DNA of 64,000 bases from an uncultured Lentisphaeria bacterium (GCA_903863035.1 CAIPAT010000426.1:23104-87103); one strand, 5' to 3'; counted from the stretch's first letter, positions 1 through 8,917 are shown. A program made the numbers and translations. Notes: generated from the letters alone by a model not told the origin.

Positions 1-406
1 TTACCGGACAATTCATCTGCTGGAAGAACTGTTGTTGCAACTACAGGAACAACCGGCAACGGCATCGATTGATTCGCCACCGGTTAGAAATATCAAAGTA
101 ACTATTGCGACAATTGAAGAGAATCCGGAGAAAATATGGAATCTGCAGAAAATGGCTCGAAACGATGGCATGTCATATCCGCATTTCCGGAGGCTTTTTC
201 AGGAACAAGCCGGTCTGCCGCCGGGGCGTTTCATTCTGAATAAACGACTGCAGAAAGCGGCGGAAATGCTGCGTACCGGGCAAATGGAACAAGCAGAAAT
301 CGCCGATAAATACAGGTTCTTCGATATTTATCATTTTGCCAAAGCATTCAAATCCCATTTCGGAGTTCCCCCGGGAGTCTATCGCAAAAACCATTTACTC
401 AAATAG
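1..406 (+). CDS. AraC-family transcriptional regulator, C-terminal part (5' end outside window)
   Basis: The reading frame is open from base 2, so this is the 3' part of a longer gene and no start is visible here. The last 100 residues carry the two helix-turn-helix motifs of the AraC/XylS DNA-binding domain: a first one around 'LQKMARNDGMSYPHFRRLF' with the usual 'GLPPGRFI' linker, and a second around 'QAEIADKYRFFDIYHFAKAF' ending in the typical 'FGVPPGVYRK'. The ligand-binding or sensory half is missing, so the inducer and target cannot be named. It runs convergently towards the PBP2 gene, with 17 bases between the two stop codons. Confidence 0.85.
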   Translation, partial: YRTIHLLEELLLQLQEQPATASIDSPPVRNIKVTIATIEENPEKIWNLQKMARNDGMSYPHFRRLFQEQAGLPPGRFILNKRLQKAAEMLRTGQMEQAEIADKYRFFDIYHFAKAFKSHFGVPPGVYRKNHLLK

Positions 407-423
407 CAGGGGAACTGAGTTTA

Positions 424-2364
424 CTAAGCATCGGTGTCTTCGGTGTTATTTTGTGTGTTCGCGGGTGGCGAGTTTTCATCAAAGTCGGGGAGGACTTCGT
501 CAGATGTATCTTCCGAGGTGTCAATCTGGGTTTCAGCCGGTTTGCCGCTCAGCCATTCGGTGAAGAAACGGGCCGCCAGCGGGGCGCAGGAACGTCCGCC
601 GGAATCGCCGTTTTCGACCAGTATGGCGACAGCATATGTTTTGTCATTATGAGTGCCGAAGCCGATAAACCAGGTGTTTTTGTGGCGGTTATAAGACGGG
701 CCAACTTCTGCGGTTCCGGTTTTGCCATAGAGATCAATGGCTTCGTTTTTTGCGTTTTTGCCGCTGCCGTGAGGCGAGTTAACCGAAAGATGCATGCCCT
801 GTCTGATAAAATTGAGATTTTCCGGGATAGTATTCAGATGCCCTTTTACTTCCGGTTGAGTTAATTGCAGCAGATTGCCGAAAGGGTCGCGAATTTCCTT
901 GAGGATATACGGGCGGTAAACGGTTCCGCCATTGGCGATGGCGGAACAATATACAGCAGCCTGCAGCGGTGTGATCAGGATGATGCCCTGACCGATGGAA
1001 AGCAACGCGGTGTCGTATTTATTCCATTTGTAACCGGTGGCGTGTTCTTTGTATTCAGATGTCGGCATCTGCCCTTTCTTATCCGGCAGGCAGAAGCCGG
1101 TGCTTTTTCCGAGCCCGGCGGATTCAAGAACTTCGGAGATGGCATCAAGCCCGGCGCTGCAACCGTTTTCAATGAAATAATCATTGCAGGATTTTTCAAT
1201 AGCTCCGGTCAATGTCAGCGGGCCGTGGCCGCCGGACTGCCAGCTGGCGCATTTGATAGTGGAATTGCCGATACGGGTTTCGCCATTGCATTCGACCTGT
1301 TTATTCGGGGATACTCCGCTGTTCAGGATAGCCATGGCGACCAGCGGTTTCAAGATCGATCCGGGAGTATAAACTCCGCTGGTGGCGCGGTTCAGCATGG
1401 GTTTGGCCGGGTCTTTGTTAATGTTGCTGTAGTATTCCTGGTAAATTTTGGGGGAGAAGTTTCTCAGATCAAAAGTCGGGGCGGAAGCCATGGCGATAAC
1501 GGCGCCGGTTCCGGCGTCCATCAGTACAAACGCGCCTTTATAGCCGCGCATAACGGAATCGGCGATTTTCTGTGCTTTCCAGTTGATGGTCAGAACGATA
1601 TTGTTGCCGTCCATCGGTTTGATGGATTCATCCATGGTTTTGTAAACATAGCCGCGATGGTCCACCTGCACCAGGCTGTAGCCGGGTATACCCCGCATGC
1701 CCCGGACTCCGGGGTTGCCGACGACGTCGAAAATATCGAAGGTTTTTTCCACGCCGCGTTTGCCGACCAGGTCAGGAATGTAGTATGAATATTCGTCGCG
1801 GTCTTCGGCGTTTACCGGATCTTCGGGTCGGGTAAAGCCGATAATATGGGCGGCGGTGCTGCCTTCCGGATAAACTCTGGTGGTCCGGGGAACGATCCCC
1901 ACCCCTTTGATGCCGGCGGATATTTCATGCAAAACGGACATTTCCTCGCGAGTCAGGTCTTTAAATACCGGCAGCGGCAGTCCGGGGCGGACATTCAGAT
2001 GGCGGACAAGTTCTTCTTTGGTGATTGCCGGACGCTTGATTTCTTTTGCCAGATAAGCGGCGGTATTCAGGATATGGTTAATCGTTTTGTTGCGGTTCGG
2101 CTGGCGCATTTCCTCCAGGTAAAAAAAGGCGTCGTAGGCCGGAGCGTTATCGGCTAGTATGCGCAGATCCGAGGTCAGGATTCTACCGCGCGGAGACGGT
2201 TCGCGAATCCGGCGGATGGATTGTCTGGATATTTTCTCCCGGTGCTGCGGCCCCTGCTGTATCTGTTCAATCCAGAGTTTCAGCATGAGGACGGCGTATC
2301 CGGCAAGCAGAATAAAACCGATAATTACTATTCTCGAAGTGTAATTAGTCAAGTTTATTTTCAT
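424..2364 (-). CDS. mrdA: Penicillin-binding protein 2, elongation-specific transpeptidase
   Basis: This 646-residue protein is a class B penicillin-binding protein that cross-links peptidoglycan during side-wall elongation. It has one N-terminal membrane helix (about residues 10-27), a dimerisation region containing 'RGRILTSD', and a C-terminal transpeptidase domain. The active-site serine lies in 'GSILKP' (SxxK), the second motif is 'SCN' (SxN) and the third 'KTGTAE'. I chose the ATG at 2364 because it lies one base after the mreD stop, which suggests translational coupling; the frame stays open 84 bases further upstream but would overlap mreD. The C-terminal tail is acidic and rich in D, E, T and N. 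It is last in an mreC, mreD, mrdA order. Confidence 0.95.
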   Translation of the reverse strand: MKINLTNYTSRIVIIGFILLAGYAVLMLKLWIEQIQQGPQHREKISRQSIRRIREPSPRGRILTSDLRILADNAPAYDAFFYLEEMRQPNRNKTINHILNTAAYLAKEIKRPAITKEELVRHLNVRPGLPLPVFKDLTREEMSVLHEISAGIKGVGIVPRTTRVYPEGSTAAHIIGFTRPEDPVNAEDRDEYSYYIPDLVGKRGVEKTFDIFDVVGNPGVRGMRGIPGYSLVQVDHRGYVYKTMDESIKPMDGNNIVLTINWKAQKIADSVMRGYKGAFVLMDAGTGAVIAMASAPTFDLRNFSPKIYQEYYSNINKDPAKPMLNRATSGVYTPGSILKPLVAMAILNSGVSPNKQVECNGETRIGNSTIKCASWQSGGHGPLTLTGAIEKSCNDYFIENGCSAGLDAISEVLESAGLGKSTGFCLPDKKGQMPTSEYKEHATGYKWNKYDTALLSIGQGIILITPLQAAVYCSAIANGGTVYRPYILKEIRDPFGNLLQLTQPEVKGHLNTIPENLNFIRQGMHLSVNSPHGSGKNAKNEAIDLYGKTGTAEVGPSYNRHKNTWFIGFGTHNDKTYAVAILVENGDSGGRSCAPLAARFFTEWLSGKPAETQIDTSEDTSDEVLPDFDENSPPANTQNNTEDTDA

Positions 2365-2365
2365 G

Positions 2366-2881
2366 TTATTTTCCGATCGCGAGCTGGTTTTTGGCGTCAA
2401 CGTAAACCGGCAGCCCCAGTGATTTGCCGAAATGATCGCATACAACAATTATAAGCGGCAGAAACAGTGCGCAAAAACTCATGACAAAGAAGATTGACGG
2501 AAGCCATTCATTAAAGATGTAAATCCCCCAGCCATTATCGTATATTTTAATCAGCATTTGAGGAAGAACCGTAATCAGCGCAGTAAGAATTCCGGGGATG
2601 AAATTAATGGATGCCGGCCGTACCTGCTGATATAACAGCCAGAATGCCGCCAGCCCGCAAACCGCCAGGAATATCAGCGGGGTCTGGTTCGATGTTCCGT
2701 AAAGCACGTCAAGCACCAATCCTGAAACAACCGAGCAGAACATGCCGCGCTGCCAGCCGAAACAGACAGTTATATAAAAAATCATTGAGGCTGTTACTGG
2801 CAGGAATATTCCAAGATTGCCGATCATAATTTGACTGGTGATGGAAAAAAACATGAGCAGGAATATGTAAAACACGATCAT
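2366..2881 (-). CDS. mreD: Rod-shape-determining membrane protein MreD
   Basis: This 171-residue hydrophobic protein has about five predicted membrane helices and the MreD-type segment 'GLVLDVLYGT' near residue 60. MreD is an inner-membrane part of the elongasome that works with MreC and links the cytoskeleton to PBP2. Identification rests on weak sequence motifs plus position between mreC and the PBP2 gene, which is the usual order. Its stop is followed after one base by the PBP2 start. About 240 bases of repeat-like DNA separate it from mreC, which is longer than normal in this operon. Confidence 0.85.
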   Translation of the reverse strand: MIVFYIFLLMFFSITSQIMIGNLGIFLPVTASMIFYITVCFGWQRGMFCSVVSGLVLDVLYGTSNQTPLIFLAVCGLAAFWLLYQQVRPASINFIPGILTALITVLPQMLIKIYDNGWGIYIFNEWLPSIFFVMSFCALFLPLIIVVCDHFGKSLGLPVYVDAKNQLAIGK

Positions 2882-3120
2882 GGGCTGTATCTCATATTTA
2901 GCGTCTTTATTTCACTTTTAACATTAAAAAAATAAATCCAGGAGTCAGGAGTCAGAATGGGAAATACAAATTCAGAATAAATGACATAATTACCCGATTC
3001 TGATTTCCTGTTTTATTCTTCATTCCCATATTATGCTGTATCCTGAATTCCGGTATTATTCATTAATTGACTTTTTCGTTTTTCTTGTATTTGTATTCAT
3101 TCTGACTTCTCTGTCTTTCA
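2882..3120. repeat. Imperfect inverted repeat of the GGAGTCAG type between mreC and mreD
   Basis: This 239-base gap holds no credible gene. It begins with a doubled 'aggagtc' and 'gtcagaatgggaaatacaaa' (around 2940-2970) and ends with a related sequence in the opposite orientation, 'tgtattcattctgacttct' (around 3093-3110). The outer arms match at 11 of 12 positions and similarity continues inwards with small gaps, so the whole piece can fold as one long imperfect hairpin. Similar wording occurs near 16475-16600 and at 57957, which suggests a dispersed repeat rather than local regulation of mreCD. Confidence 0.55.
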
Positions 3121-3984
3121 TCAGTCTTTTTTTACCGCGATAATGACGTATCTGATGTTATCCAGATCCACTGCCGGTTTGACTTTGGCCGACATGTAAA
3201 GTTTACTGCTGAAAACCGATGGCGCCCGTTCGATATCAACAAGCTGCCCGATATAAAGACCCGGCGGTATCTCTTCCCGTGCACCGGCAGTAACCACGGC
3301 TTCACCCGGACTGTATATTTTATTGCATGACATATAGGTGAGATTGGCCAGCCCCTCACTCATAGTACTTTCACCGCCGTTGACAAATCCGAATGAACCT
3401 GACCTTGGAAGAATAGCCGCGATGCGTGTTTCCGGATTGACCGTAGTGGAAATTTCAGCAGAATGACGCGAGGTACTTCTGATAACTCCGATTACGACAG
3501 CTTCGTCTTTACGTTCCCGCTCGCCTCTTGCGAGCACGACAGCGCCTTTGGCGATACCGTCATTACTGCCTTTATTGACAGTGAAGACTTCCTGCCATGC
3601 CTGCGGATTGCGCATTATTACTTCCGCAAAAATGAAATTGTAGTTTTTTCTTGGCTCCAGTTTCAGCAGACGGCGCAATTCTTCATTATCCATGGAGAGT
3701 TCTGCTGTTGCTGCGATTTTTGCCGCGAGTTTCCGGTTCTCTTCAAGCTGCTGCTCAAGTTTATGCGCAAGCGTATGCTTGTCATGAATCAGCAGTGTTT
3801 TGTCCGACAGGTAATATTTGAAATCAGAAGGGATAGAGAGGTAAGGGTAAAAGAAATCGCTGACTGATCTTGAAAAAGCAAGCCTGAACGTCTGGAATGC
3901 AGAAGTTCCCAGTAGAATCAGCAATGCTGAAGCTACCAGAAAATAGATCACTTTAACGAATCTTTTGCTCTTTGACCACGGCAT
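3121..3984 (-). CDS. mreC: Rod-shape-determining protein MreC
   Basis: This 287-residue protein has one N-terminal membrane helix (about residues 11-30), a coiled coil (about 70-105, 'KHTLAHKLEQQLEENRKLAAK') and the two small beta-barrel domains of MreC with 'VIMRNPQAWQEVFTVNKGS' and 'EIPPGLYIGQLVDIE'. MreC sits in the periplasm, anchored in the inner membrane, and stimulates PBP2. Its length is normal for the family. The mreB gene usually found just upstream is absent; instead the stop codon of a FabK-like gene lies two bases before the ATG, so transcription may continue from that gene. Confidence 0.92.
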   Translation of the reverse strand: MPWSKSKRFVKVIYFLVASALLILLGTSAFQTFRLAFSRSVSDFFYPYLSIPSDFKYYLSDKTLLIHDKHTLAHKLEQQLEENRKLAAKIAATAELSMDNEELRRLLKLEPRKNYNFIFAEVIMRNPQAWQEVFTVNKGSNDGIAKGAVVLARGERERKDEAVVIGVIRSTSRHSAEISTTVNPETRIAAILPRSGSFGFVNGGESTMSEGLANLTYMSCNKIYSPGEAVVTAGAREEIPPGLYIGQLVDIERAPSVFSSKLYMSAKVKPAVDLDNIRYVIIAVKKD

Positions 3985-3985
3985 T

Positions 3986-5017
3986 TTAGATACTGTTCAG
4001 TTTATTTTTTATATAGTCCAATTCGTCAGAAGCTTCGGAGATCAATCTGTCTATGAGTGCACTTACCGGAAGAATATCCTTAGCCAGACCGACGGACTGG
4101 CCAGCCATCAGCGACCCGTATTCGACGTCTCCGTCAACAACGGCTTTACGTAAAGCTCCTATCCAGTATTTTTCCACTTCGGCCTGAGCCTGTTCGCGGT
4201 GCATGGAGCCTTCCTGCATTTCTTTGAGCAGGCGCAATTGCAGCGTTCCAAAGTTCGCCAGTCCTTTATTGCGCAGGGAACGCACGGCTACAACCGGCAG
4301 TTTGGAATCGTATTGCGGAGTGGAAACAGCGTCTCGGGCTTCGGCCCGCATAAACGCGTCCTTGAATTTCGGGTGCGCACAGCATTCATCGGTCATTACA
4401 AACCTGGTTCCAAGCTGTACCCCGCTGGCCCCCATCATAAACATGTGGGCAATCATTTTCCCGGTGGCAATACCGCCTGCGATAAAAACAGGGATCTTCT
4501 CGCTGACCTGAAACAGCACTTGCTGCAGAAGCACCATTGCAGAAACGTGTCCGATATGGCCGCCAGCTTCACTGCCTTCCAGAATGATGGCATCCGCTCC
4601 GAAGCGGATCATTCGTTCGGCGATTGAAAGTGTCGATGCAAAGCACATAACTTTAGCGCCGCTCTCCTTGGCGATCTCAATTTCCTTTTGCTTCGGAAAG
4701 CTTCCGGCGAAAACGATATATGGCATTTTCATTTCTTTGAGCATGGCAAGATGATCACGATAAGCAGGAGCTATAGTAATCAGGTTAACGGCAAAGGGTT
4801 TATCAGTGAGTGTCTGGGTCTGTTGAATCTGCTGCCGCAGAATTTCAACCGGCGCGTTGCCGCCGGCCAGTGAAGCAAAACAGCCATTATTGCATACCGA
4901 GGCAACCAGTCCTGGTTCAGAAACCCAGGTCATTGCTCCGCAAATAATAGGATATTTACAGTTCAGGAAGTCGCTTCCGCGTTTCATCATGTATTCGAGT
5001 TTTTTACTACAAGCCAT
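3986..5017 (-). CDS. FabK/nitronate monooxygenase-like flavoprotein (first copy)
   Basis: This 343-residue protein belongs to the FMN-dependent TIM-barrel group that includes nitronate monooxygenase and enoyl-ACP reductase FabK. Visible motifs are the N-terminal 'YPIICGAMTWVSEPGLVASV', the 'EGSEAGGHIGH' loop with the conserved histidine, and the FMN-phosphate-binding 'AGGIATG' and 'GASGVQLGTRFV'. Sequence alone does not separate FabK (fatty-acid synthesis) from nitronate detoxification. The ATG at 5017 has a good ribosome-binding site (GAGGATC). It abuts mreC with a gap of one base and may be co-transcribed with the shape genes. A second member of the family is at 51319-52407. Confidence 0.82.
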   Translation of the reverse strand: MACSKKLEYMMKRGSDFLNCKYPIICGAMTWVSEPGLVASVCNNGCFASLAGGNAPVEILRQQIQQTQTLTDKPFAVNLITIAPAYRDHLAMLKEMKMPYIVFAGSFPKQKEIEIAKESGAKVMCFASTLSIAERMIRFGADAIILEGSEAGGHIGHVSAMVLLQQVLFQVSEKIPVFIAGGIATGKMIAHMFMMGASGVQLGTRFVMTDECCAHPKFKDAFMRAEARDAVSTPQYDSKLPVVAVRSLRNKGLANFGTLQLRLLKEMQEGSMHREQAQAEVEKYWIGALRKAVVDGDVEYGSLMAGQSVGLAKDILPVSALIDRLISEASDELDYIKNKLNSI

Positions 5018-5167
5018 TATTGATCCTCATTTCTGTTTAATTTTAAAGAACTGACGATAAACCTTTAATAAATTTTGCCGGAAACGGCATCCGTAGTTTA
5101 TCTCCAGCCGGATACAATACCCCTTAAAAAGGCTTTTTGCAACACATTTTACAGGAAAGGCGGTCTA

Positions 5168-6511
5168 TCAATCCTCAAGGAATTTTTTTTCCACTGAATC
5201 TAAATATTTGTTCAGGGATGGCCACATCGTATAGTCTTTTCTGCCAACCTCATTGATTTCACGGCTGTAGAGTATGGCCGGCGACAGCTTTGTATTTTCC
5301 AGGTTAAACAGATAATCTTCAATAGTTTCCTGTTTTTTCAGTTCTTTATCGAAATCGGCAAATGAGGTGATAAGTTGATCTCGGGATTCGCTTTCGGATT
5401 TCTTTCCGATGTCGTTTAATGCTATATTGATATTGTTAACCGTTTCAGCAAGCAAAGGCGGACAAGCAGCCCTGACAGACTCTGCGATATTTATTTTTTC
5501 AAGCAGCACGGCATTCTTGTTTTCAATTAAAGGCAGTTTTTCCGGTAATTCAGTGATGTCAATTGTCTCCTCTTTCGATTCCTTCTTTTTGTTTTTTATC
5601 ATGCATGTTACTTTTCTGATAACTGCTACTTTTTCTCTTATCTGTTTAGCCGAAAAAGGACAAAATGATGAAAGTGACCTCTCGATGACTGCCGACTCAA
5701 ACCAGAACTGGATTTTCTTTTCATCCGAATCATTCGACGAAGAGTTTTTAAAGTATTTTTCCAGAACCACCCGCTCCACGGTTGTGGAAAATATTTCCTG
5801 CGGCGAGTACTTTTTCTGCGCTGATAAAAAGATAATATCGTTAAGAATACGTTCAGAACCGGAGGAAAGAACTTCGATTTTTTTAATCAGAAAACTGCAA
5901 ACCTCTTCATAGAATTCATAAGCAGCACCATCATTTTCCTGATATAGCGGCTGCGATATTATTTTCCTGAGTTCAGGTATTTTGCCTTCAATCGCACAGG
6001 CTTTTAACCCTGGCATGTAATATGTATCAAGGACTCTTGAAGATGCGTATCTTTGCCGAACCATTCCAAGCATTCCAGTCAGCATCCATTGCGGCAAAGC
6101 ATTGAAGTTTTCTTCCGGCTGAATCCCGAGACGGCATAATATTATTGTTGAAAGCAGATATTTGTTAACCAGATAGTCCTCTTTCCATTTTTCATAATCA
6201 TTGCTTAAAAATATTGTTACCAGCTCACTGGTCTGTTGCAGAGTTGCTTTCTCTTTTGCGTCAGGACTAATTAGTATTTTACAATTGATTACTCCGCGTA
6301 CCCGGTTGCTTTTAATCAGCCGGCTGACAACCGCATCCATTTGTTTGAAATGGTTCATGAAAATAAAATATTGACTGTCAAATTTTTTAAATTCAACGGA
6401 CAGTCCGGGAGAAACGACAAAACTGTTTTCCGCCATGAGCGCTTCATGACAGAACAAAATACAGAATACGGCTAGAACCATCATCAGATTGACTGATTTA
6501 TCTCTTATCAT
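5168..6511 (-). CDS. Exported protein of unknown function, possible inactive peptidase-MA-like fold
   Basis: I do not recognise a family for this 447-residue protein. The start at 6511 is preferred because AGGAC lies six bases before it; it gives a classical signal peptide (residues 1-27, hydrophobic 'MMVLAVFCILF'), so the protein is exported. The middle contains 'LPQWMLTGMLGMV', which resembles the segment after the zinc site in peptidase-MA proteins ('lPxWlxEG'), but no HExxH is present, so a catalytic role is unlikely if the resemblance is real. The second half is rich in K, E and S and probably helical. It lies on the same strand as the FabK-like gene, 150 bases upstream of it. Confidence 0.7.
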   Translation of the reverse strand: MIRDKSVNLMMVLAVFCILFCHEALMAENSFVVSPGLSVEFKKFDSQYFIFMNHFKQMDAVVSRLIKSNRVRGVINCKILISPDAKEKATLQQTSELVTIFLSNDYEKWKEDYLVNKYLLSTIILCRLGIQPEENFNALPQWMLTGMLGMVRQRYASSRVLDTYYMPGLKACAIEGKIPELRKIISQPLYQENDGAAYEFYEEVCSFLIKKIEVLSSGSERILNDIIFLSAQKKYSPQEIFSTTVERVVLEKYFKNSSSNDSDEKKIQFWFESAVIERSLSSFCPFSAKQIREKVAVIRKVTCMIKNKKKESKEETIDITELPEKLPLIENKNAVLLEKINIAESVRAACPPLLAETVNNINIALNDIGKKSESESRDQLITSFADFDKELKKQETIEDYLFNLENTKLSPAILYSREINEVGRKDYTMWPSLNKYLDSVEKKFLED

Positions 6512-6648
6512 GACAGTCCTTTTCATTTTTTGGTAAAACACATTTCTTAGTTTTGCTCCGGCAGTTGTTTTTTACCAATCCGGAAGTAATATATTCAGAT
6601 ATCCTGAAATATAATTGGGATTGTAACAAAACACAAGAAATATGATTG

Positions 6649-7503
6649 ATGAAAAGTACTGAAAATAAATATTATCCATCGGCAATGACAATTGCCGGCA
6701 GCGACAGCGGCGGCGGCGCCGGCATCCAGGCCGATCTGCGGACATTTGCCGCATTCGGTGTTTTTGGCTGTTCCGCGATTACTGCGGTGACTTCACAGAA
6801 CCCGTGTGTTGTAAACCGGATTGATCCGCTCCCGGCCGAAGCCGTAGCTTGCCAGATTACAACTGTACTTGAAAAAATTGCAATCCGGACGATTAAAACC
6901 GGAATGCTTTTCAATACGGAGATAGTCAATGCAGTCTGCGATGTGCTTGAAGGCAAAGATATTCCGCTGATTGTAGATCCGGTTATGATCGCTACCAGCG
7001 GAGCGTGTCTGCTGGAAAAGGCGGCGATTAAAGTTATGCTTGAGCGGCTTTTCTCAATGGCCTCATGGATTACGCCGAATATTCCTGAGGCTGAACTCAT
7101 TACAGGAGTCCGTATAAACGGGCGGAAAGCGATGATTACTGCAGCGCTGGAGTGTGCGGAGAAATGGAATTGCGGATGTATTCTCAAAGGGGGACATCTG
7201 CGCGCCAAATCCGGGGTTGCCGCAGATATTGTGTGCTATGAAGGGAATTTGTATGAATTGTGCTCGCCGCTGGTGGAGGATTGTAAAGCATCTCACGGCA
7301 CCGGCTGCACTTTAAGTGCTGCTCTGGCTGCCGCGCTGGCGCTGGAAACCCCATGGGAGAAGGCTTTGACCATGGCCAAGGGGTTTGTCTACAGTTCACT
7401 TGCGGAGTCTGTAGAAATCGGTGATGGCATTGACGCTATGTACCCGCCATTCGAATCCTCGGGGCAGGGCAAGGCGATGCTTTCGAAAATTGAGGAAATC
7501 TAA
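6649..7503 (+). CDS. thiD: Hydroxymethylpyrimidine/phosphomethylpyrimidine kinase
   Basis: This 284-residue protein is a ribokinase-fold kinase that phosphorylates hydroxymethylpyrimidine twice to give HMP-PP for thiamine synthesis. It shows 'TIAGSDSGGGAGIQADLRTF' at the N-terminus, 'TSQNP', 'IVDPVMIATSGA', 'TPNIPEAE' and the catalytic anion-hole region 'SHGTGCTLSAALAA'. Length is typical for the single-domain enzyme. I prefer the ATG at 6649 over the TTG just before it; the ribosome-binding site is weak in both cases. No other thi gene is nearby, so it may serve salvage. A short terminator-like hairpin follows. Confidence 0.93.
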   Translation: MKSTENKYYPSAMTIAGSDSGGGAGIQADLRTFAAFGVFGCSAITAVTSQNPCVVNRIDPLPAEAVACQITTVLEKIAIRTIKTGMLFNTEIVNAVCDVLEGKDIPLIVDPVMIATSGACLLEKAAIKVMLERLFSMASWITPNIPEAELITGVRINGRKAMITAALECAEKWNCGCILKGGHLRAKSGVAADIVCYEGNLYELCSPLVEDCKASHGTGCTLSAALAAALALETPWEKALTMAKGFVYSSLAESVEIGDGIDAMYPPFESSGQGKAMLSKIEEI

Positions 7504-7515
7504 ATTAAAACTGCT

Positions 7516-7535
7516 GCGGTTTAACCGCTTTTTAT
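7516..7535 (+). terminator. Short terminator-like hairpin after thiD
   Basis: A five-pair GCGGT/ACCGC stem with a TTA triloop is followed directly by TTTTTAT, 13 bases after the thiD stop. The stem is short, so termination may be partial. Confidence 0.5.
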
Positions 7536-7556
7536 AATCCCGGAAGGTTTTTATTC

Positions 7557-8540
7557 ATGTTCAGGTATTTTTTTCTGGTTCTGGCAATACTCGGGTGCAT
7601 GGGATTTTTATCTCCGGCAGCATGTTCTGCTGCTGACTCTGAAAAAATCCGATATACTTCGGCTATGGGCCGGAAATATGTCTATTTAAGGGATGTCGCA
7701 AGATATTACAATATGCGTTACTATGTTTGGAATGATCGCGTAGTTCTTTACAATAATGATTTCAAACTGACATTTTTCCCGCAAAAAAAATATGCATTAG
7801 TTAACAATATTAAGTTAGGGTTGCTGTTTGCCTCGTATTCATCCGGCCCTAATTCTTTTATCAGTGATAAGGATTTCCTGCTGACGATAGATCCGTTGAT
7901 CCGGGCTAATGCCATGCCTCAGCATCGCTTAAAGCTGATCATGATTGATCCGGGGCATGGCGGTAAAGACAATGGCGGTAAATTCAGATACAGGGAAAAA
8001 GACATTGCCTTGAGAATAGCCAATCAATTGTCCAATATGTTGAGAAAGAAAGGTTTTACCGTAGCTATGACCAGAACTTCCGACCAATTTATCGAACTTA
8101 CTCAGCGTTCTAAACTTTGTCGCGATATAGGTGCCGACATGTTCATTTCAATTCATTGCAATTCGGCTTCAAATCCGGAAGTCAGCGGGATTGAAACTTT
8201 CTGTCTGGCTCCGTTCGGTACTTCCTCGACTAATTCGACCAGCGGTTTTGTCGCTGAACATCGCGAAGACGGCAATCGTTATGACCCGAATAATATGGGT
8301 TTGGCATACGAAATACATAAATCTCTAATTACTCGCACTAAAACGATTGACCGGGGAATCAAGCGCGCCCGTTTTATGGTTCTTAAAAACGCGCCATGTC
8401 CGGCGGTACTGATCGAAACCGGCTTCCTTTCCAACAAGACTGAGGAAATGCAGATGGGAAGCGACTGGTATCAGAATCTGATTGCTCAGTCAATTGCTGA
8501 CGGCGTCATGAATTACAGCCGTGATGTCTCCCGCAAATAA
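7557..8540 (+). CDS. N-acetylmuramoyl-L-alanine amidase (Amidase_3), exported
   Basis: This 327-residue protein cleaves the bond between MurNAc and the stem peptide of peptidoglycan. It starts with a signal peptide (about residues 1-25). A small N-terminal domain (about 30-110, 'RKYVYLRDVARYYNMRYY') looks like the copper-amine-oxidase-type stalk domain found in other amidases. The Amidase_3 zinc domain follows with 'IDPGHGGKDNGG', the glutamate in 'REKDIAL', 'SIHCNSA' and the catalytic 'LIETGFLSN'. It is related to AmiC/CwlM-like enzymes; the precise role (division, sporulation-like or recycling) cannot be told. A GGAAGG ribosome-binding site precedes the ATG. Confidence 0.92.
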   Translation: MFRYFFLVLAILGCMGFLSPAACSAADSEKIRYTSAMGRKYVYLRDVARYYNMRYYVWNDRVVLYNNDFKLTFFPQKKYALVNNIKLGLLFASYSSGPNSFISDKDFLLTIDPLIRANAMPQHRLKLIMIDPGHGGKDNGGKFRYREKDIALRIANQLSNMLRKKGFTVAMTRTSDQFIELTQRSKLCRDIGADMFISIHCNSASNPEVSGIETFCLAPFGTSSTNSTSGFVAEHREDGNRYDPNNMGLAYEIHKSLITRTKTIDRGIKRARFMVLKNAPCPAVLIETGFLSNKTEEMQMGSDWYQNLIAQSIADGVMNYSRDVSRK

Positions 8541-8917
8541 TTTTTTAGCTGAATTTTCATAGACATCAAGTGATATATATTTTGATTTTTTATATGGTTG
8601 GAGTATCTTGCTGACTGATGATTTAATTTTATGGATTTTTCTTGAGCAATATAGATTATAATTATAAAATACTTACTTTTTCTTTAACGCTTGAGTTGAA
8701 GAAAAAGTTAGTGTTGTCTGCTCATAATCTCTCTCCGCGACGATGATCCTGCCATTTATCTGTTTCCATGTGCTGCCGGATTATCTGTAAAATCATTAAC
8801 GCAGAAGAAGTTGGAACTGGAAACAGTATTCTTTTTGATTTTTTGTTTGAACGGTGTACAGTAAGTCTTTTCTTTTAAAGTGTTTTTATTAAATTTTATA
8901 TATGGAGATTATTGAAG
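8541..8917. other. AT-rich gap before argD with a long stem-loop
   Basis: No gene is visible in these 377 bases. The notable structure is an inverted repeat at 8671-8686 and 8697-8712, 14 of 16 positions paired around a ten-base loop ('acttactttttcttta' against 'tgaagaaaaagttagt'). A GGAG ribosome-binding site lies at 8904-8907. The stem is too AT-rich for a classical terminator; it could be an operator or mRNA leader structure for the argDF genes. I found no match to the E. coli-type ARG box. Confidence 0.45.

Noticed and set aside
12..406. TTG at 32 as the real start of the first gene
   Set aside because: The frame is open to the window edge and the protein lacks the sensory half; it is a truncated gene, not a short one.
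865..1788. 307-codon open frame on the plus strand
   Set aside because: It lies wholly antisense within the PBP2 gene, whose motifs are clear; its translation is low-complexity and has no ribosome-binding site.
8541..8917. ARG-box operator for argDF
   Set aside because: No paired TGAAT/ATTCA-like half sites at the right spacing were seen.
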